Below are positions 61,114-64,000 of a stretch of DNA of 64,000 bases, piece after piece. This DNA comes from Perca fluviatilis (lineage: Eukaryota; Chordata; Actinopteri; Perciformes; Percidae), in NCBI RefSeq assembly GCF_010015445.1, contig NC_053123.1, forward strand, positions 10,761,934 to 10,825,933, written 5' to 3'. How positions within the stretch are numbered: position 1 is the stretch's first letter; the number at the start of each line of letters is the position of its first letter. The notes beneath the pieces were generated by a model. That model worked only from the letters and a program-made list of their open reading frames with translations. It had not been told where the DNA came from and made no database searches. The translations under genes and the position numbers were made by a program.

Positions 61114-64000
61114 GACTTTATCTATAGACTTCTAAATGTCTTTCATATGTCAAGGATGCACATAATGTGCTCCTGATTAAAGCTTATTGCTTCTCCTGTC
61201 TGACATAACTCGTCAACAAAGGCACAGCAGTAAAAAAAAGCAATTGATTTGGTTGGCGGGAGGTCTGAACTCAAGCTGAAATTGGGCATTAAAATGACAC
61301 AGTCCATTGCTCCCACTCGCAATATTTCTCCTCATGTCAAGGGAGACTCCGTGAGACTGTACGATTAATGCTTATAGGCAGAGACTTGCCTCATTCAGTC
61401 CTGTATCCCACACAGAAATCAGAGAAGAAAAAAAACAAAAATCACACCATTTAATTAAACTCTTGTTGACTTGTCGCTGTATTGTCTTATTACTTCCATA
61501 ACAATTTGGCGAAAGTTATGAAAGACACGCTAATTGAGAGTTATAAGAGGGATTAAATGACAGGGAAAGAGGCCAGGTTCCCCCGAAATAGTCAGTTTTT
61601 TTTATCAACCTGTAAATGTCAGCCCTCGGCAGTTTTCTTTGATAACTGTGCTTTTCTGAAGGCTTCAAATGTGCATCTACCCGAGTCACTTATGATGGCA
61701 TTAACGCAGTCTATTTCCAGAAGGTCTTTGGCCATTTCCCCAAGTAGTTTTTGTGAAATGAACCTGCCTGTCTTCTGCACTCTTTCTGCACTACATCTGT
61801 CAGTTCCAGTGTTGGCTTTGACTACAGTTAGTCGTCCCCTCCTGAGTGAGACCGCTCATGCAGAGAAAGACACGGTTTTATACATACCAGCTCTAAGGAA
61901 AGCAAGTATTAGGCTGGAGGCTATAACTGATAGGAATGAGTTTGTTATATTTCTTTGTGGGCATCAACCCCCCCCCCAGTATTTCCTCCCAGCATGAGGT
62001 CAGACACCCTATCGATATGTGTGGCATTCATGTAATATTGGTAGTTTTGTTTGTCTCACCCCGCACAGAAACATTATTCCTTTTGCTTTCCTGTTGATAA
62101 ATCATGTGTATAGAAATGTGTGGAAAGAATCTATTATCTGGCTGTTTTCAATTCAATACAGAAAGGGAGAAAAACTGACCTCTAGTTTTTTTCAGGCACA
62201 ATAATAAGCATTTAGTGGTTCATAATAGAATACAAACAAACATAAGCACTGAGACACAATATATAAACAGTCCAATAAGATTTTTCACAAATGTTCTCCG
62301 GAGGTTTTCGCAAAGCTGAACTCAGCACCAATAAAATACATTGTATGTTTTTAAAGCCATTTGAAATGCATTTAAAACTAGGTCAGAGAAAATATTGTAG
62401 ACAAAATACAGTATAACACATAAAGAAATTCACAGGCCCTTACCTTATGTTGTTTTTTACATATGTGGACTGCAGCATATATTGGATGTGGCCTTAACAG
62501 GAGTGCTGAACCTGTCAGCATGCACACAGAAAATCTCTTTCTTGTTGAGTCTTACTTTCCCAAGATGCAAACAAATAAATGTTTTTAGGTTGGAAAGAAA
62601 AGAGAGAGCATGGAAAATCATTCTGCACAGTCAAATTGATGTTGAACCCCTCGACGGCCTTCCATGAAACAGATGGTATTGCAATATGAGGACAGCACTA
62701 TTAACAGATCCATCCATTTCACGCCTGTGTTGGGAGAGTAGCACATCACTGCAGAGGGGTTTACTGAGCCAAAATTGTCAGATGGCCACTCCACCTTTCA
62801 TGTGAAAAGGGAGTTGGTCTTTGCAGAAAAGACAGCATTCACAATGATATGTTCTGTGTTATGCCATTGCCAAGTGGCATTTTGTCACTTTGAGTCTGAT
62901 GTTGTCTTTTGGTTATCATTGAGAACATGATGTAGAAACATCACTCACTATCTACTATAACAATGTAAGAGACCATATGCCACCCATCCGTTCTTTGAAG
63001 ACTGTCTTGCAGAAACTTGCCCACTATGCATTCAGACATTGTCCAGACTCAATAAGCACTCTGCAGTTCCCACTAAAGGTGTGAGTTATATCCTGTTGGA
63101 GAAAAAAGGCAAAGTTAAGTGCTGCATGAATATTTCACATCCCCATTGTCTAATTGCACATAATTAGTGTGATTAAGAATTTAAGGGTTGCTTCTACAGT
63201 GAATCCAAAGATGAAGTGGTAGCTGTCACTTGTGTTTAAAATATATCAAAATGATTCTTTGTTATCATTCGCATTTAAAGGTCACCCATTGAAACATTAC
63301 GTTTATTGAAGGCTGGTAGGGAGGGTGAGAATAATTTTCAAAATGGACATTAATTGCAGTAACTCAAATTGCTCCTTTGTACTCTTGCCTAAAAGCTTCT
63401 CCAATTATAGTTAAATGCCAAATATTAATATCAAATGCTCTGCAAATGAGACATATTGGACTTACTGTTCTGATAAATATGTACTGCCTACCAAAAAACT
63501 TGAGTAGTACTTCTTTCAAAGTGCATCTGCCAAGTGAGTGTTACCACATCAATGTGATAATTTAATTTTGCCCCATAACAGAAGTTATATGAGTTGAGTT
63601 TGGGATGATGCTGCTTTAATTTAGAAGATAGAAAAATAGAACTGATAAGGATTTTTGATTAAAACAGCTATTTTGGAGTCTACAGTTAAAAAAGAAATTC
63701 ATATTTTATACTTCAAAGCATTAAATGAGAAGATAAATAGCAATCTCACATCTGTATGGTAAATGAAATTAATGCAAATCATGAATGGATGTACAGACCC
63801 TTGCATTGTACCACACCAGGTAGAAAAGTGGCCAAATGGTAAAGGCAGTTTAGTTTTTTATTCAAGGGACTGCAAAGAATGAAAGTAAGTTGACATCTAT
63901 CTAGTTTCCTGCCAGTGAATAATTTAACAAACATCTTCCCAACAATGATTTGATGTCAAGACGAGGATATGCTTCCCAGGAAACAGAATTTTAGGGCATA
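61114..64000. other. No recognised gene; low-repeat sequence
   Basis: About 2.9 kb without recognisable transposon or tandem repeat. The longest frame (61557-61997, 146 codons) ends at a C-run and shows no domain. Several stretches rich in TAATTA-like sites (for example near 63145-63180) could be intronic or regulatory, but nothing proves it. Confidence 0.45.

Noticed and set aside
61557..61997. 146-codon open frame as a host gene
   Set aside because: No recognisable domain, no splice-site or promoter support, and it ends by a C-run; length is compatible with chance.

Overview
The window looks like heterochromatic, transposon-dense DNA from a teleost fish. The evidence is indirect: L2/Maui-type LINEs whose tails end in ATTGA repeats, a Tc1 element with about 215 bp inverted repeats, a Gmr1-type Ty3/Gypsy element, hAT/Harbinger/mariner MITEs and long CA microsatellites. 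No host protein-coding exon, tRNA or rRNA could be supported; every recognisable coding region belongs to a mobile element and almost all are broken.

Layout. 1-6723: minus-strand Gmr1-type LTR element (gag with SCAN-like region and zinc knuckle, protease, integrase upstream of reverse transcriptase/RNase H) between two nearly identical ~1,034 bp LTRs; bases 1-89 repeat its primer-binding leader, so a second unit lies off the left edge. 7390-11625: two L2-like LINE fragments. 11626-16650: degenerate tandem repeats, purine and CA microsatellites, and small inverted-repeat elements. 16943-18572: a Tc1 element complete at both ends, with a frameshifted transposase. 19674-20076: a foldback element that abuts the satellite.

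20076-54195 is the core: a satellite built from two modules, 13 bp (GACATTACAGTTG, with a G/A variant) and 9 bp (GACATTACA). The array is cut into four blocks by insertions. These are a 5.0 kb element with 1.2-1.4 kb inverted repeats enclosing a broken reverse transcriptase plus PD-(D/E)XK endonuclease gene (37443-42473), an L2 3' end (43271-44728), and a hAT element with TTF-type zinc finger and dimerisation domain (46326-52590) that itself holds a mariner MITE and a Harbinger-like MITE. Removing the insertions leaves roughly 21 kb of satellite.

54195-57975: a foldback Tc1 fragment and an L1-type LINE (ORF1 and the endonuclease part of ORF2, minus strand) interrupted by a second copy of the same L2 3' end. 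58066-61113: four MITEs, one with a perfect 8 bp target duplication and one matching, in the opposite orientation, the MITE at 16139-16648. 61114-64000 is low-repeat sequence with no recognisable gene.

The most unusual object is the long-inverted-repeat element carrying an R2-group-like RT-endonuclease gene. The satellite's modular organisation, its subdomain boundary near 23.2 kb, its kilobase-scale internal duplications and its indel-rich patches are the next most useful observations.
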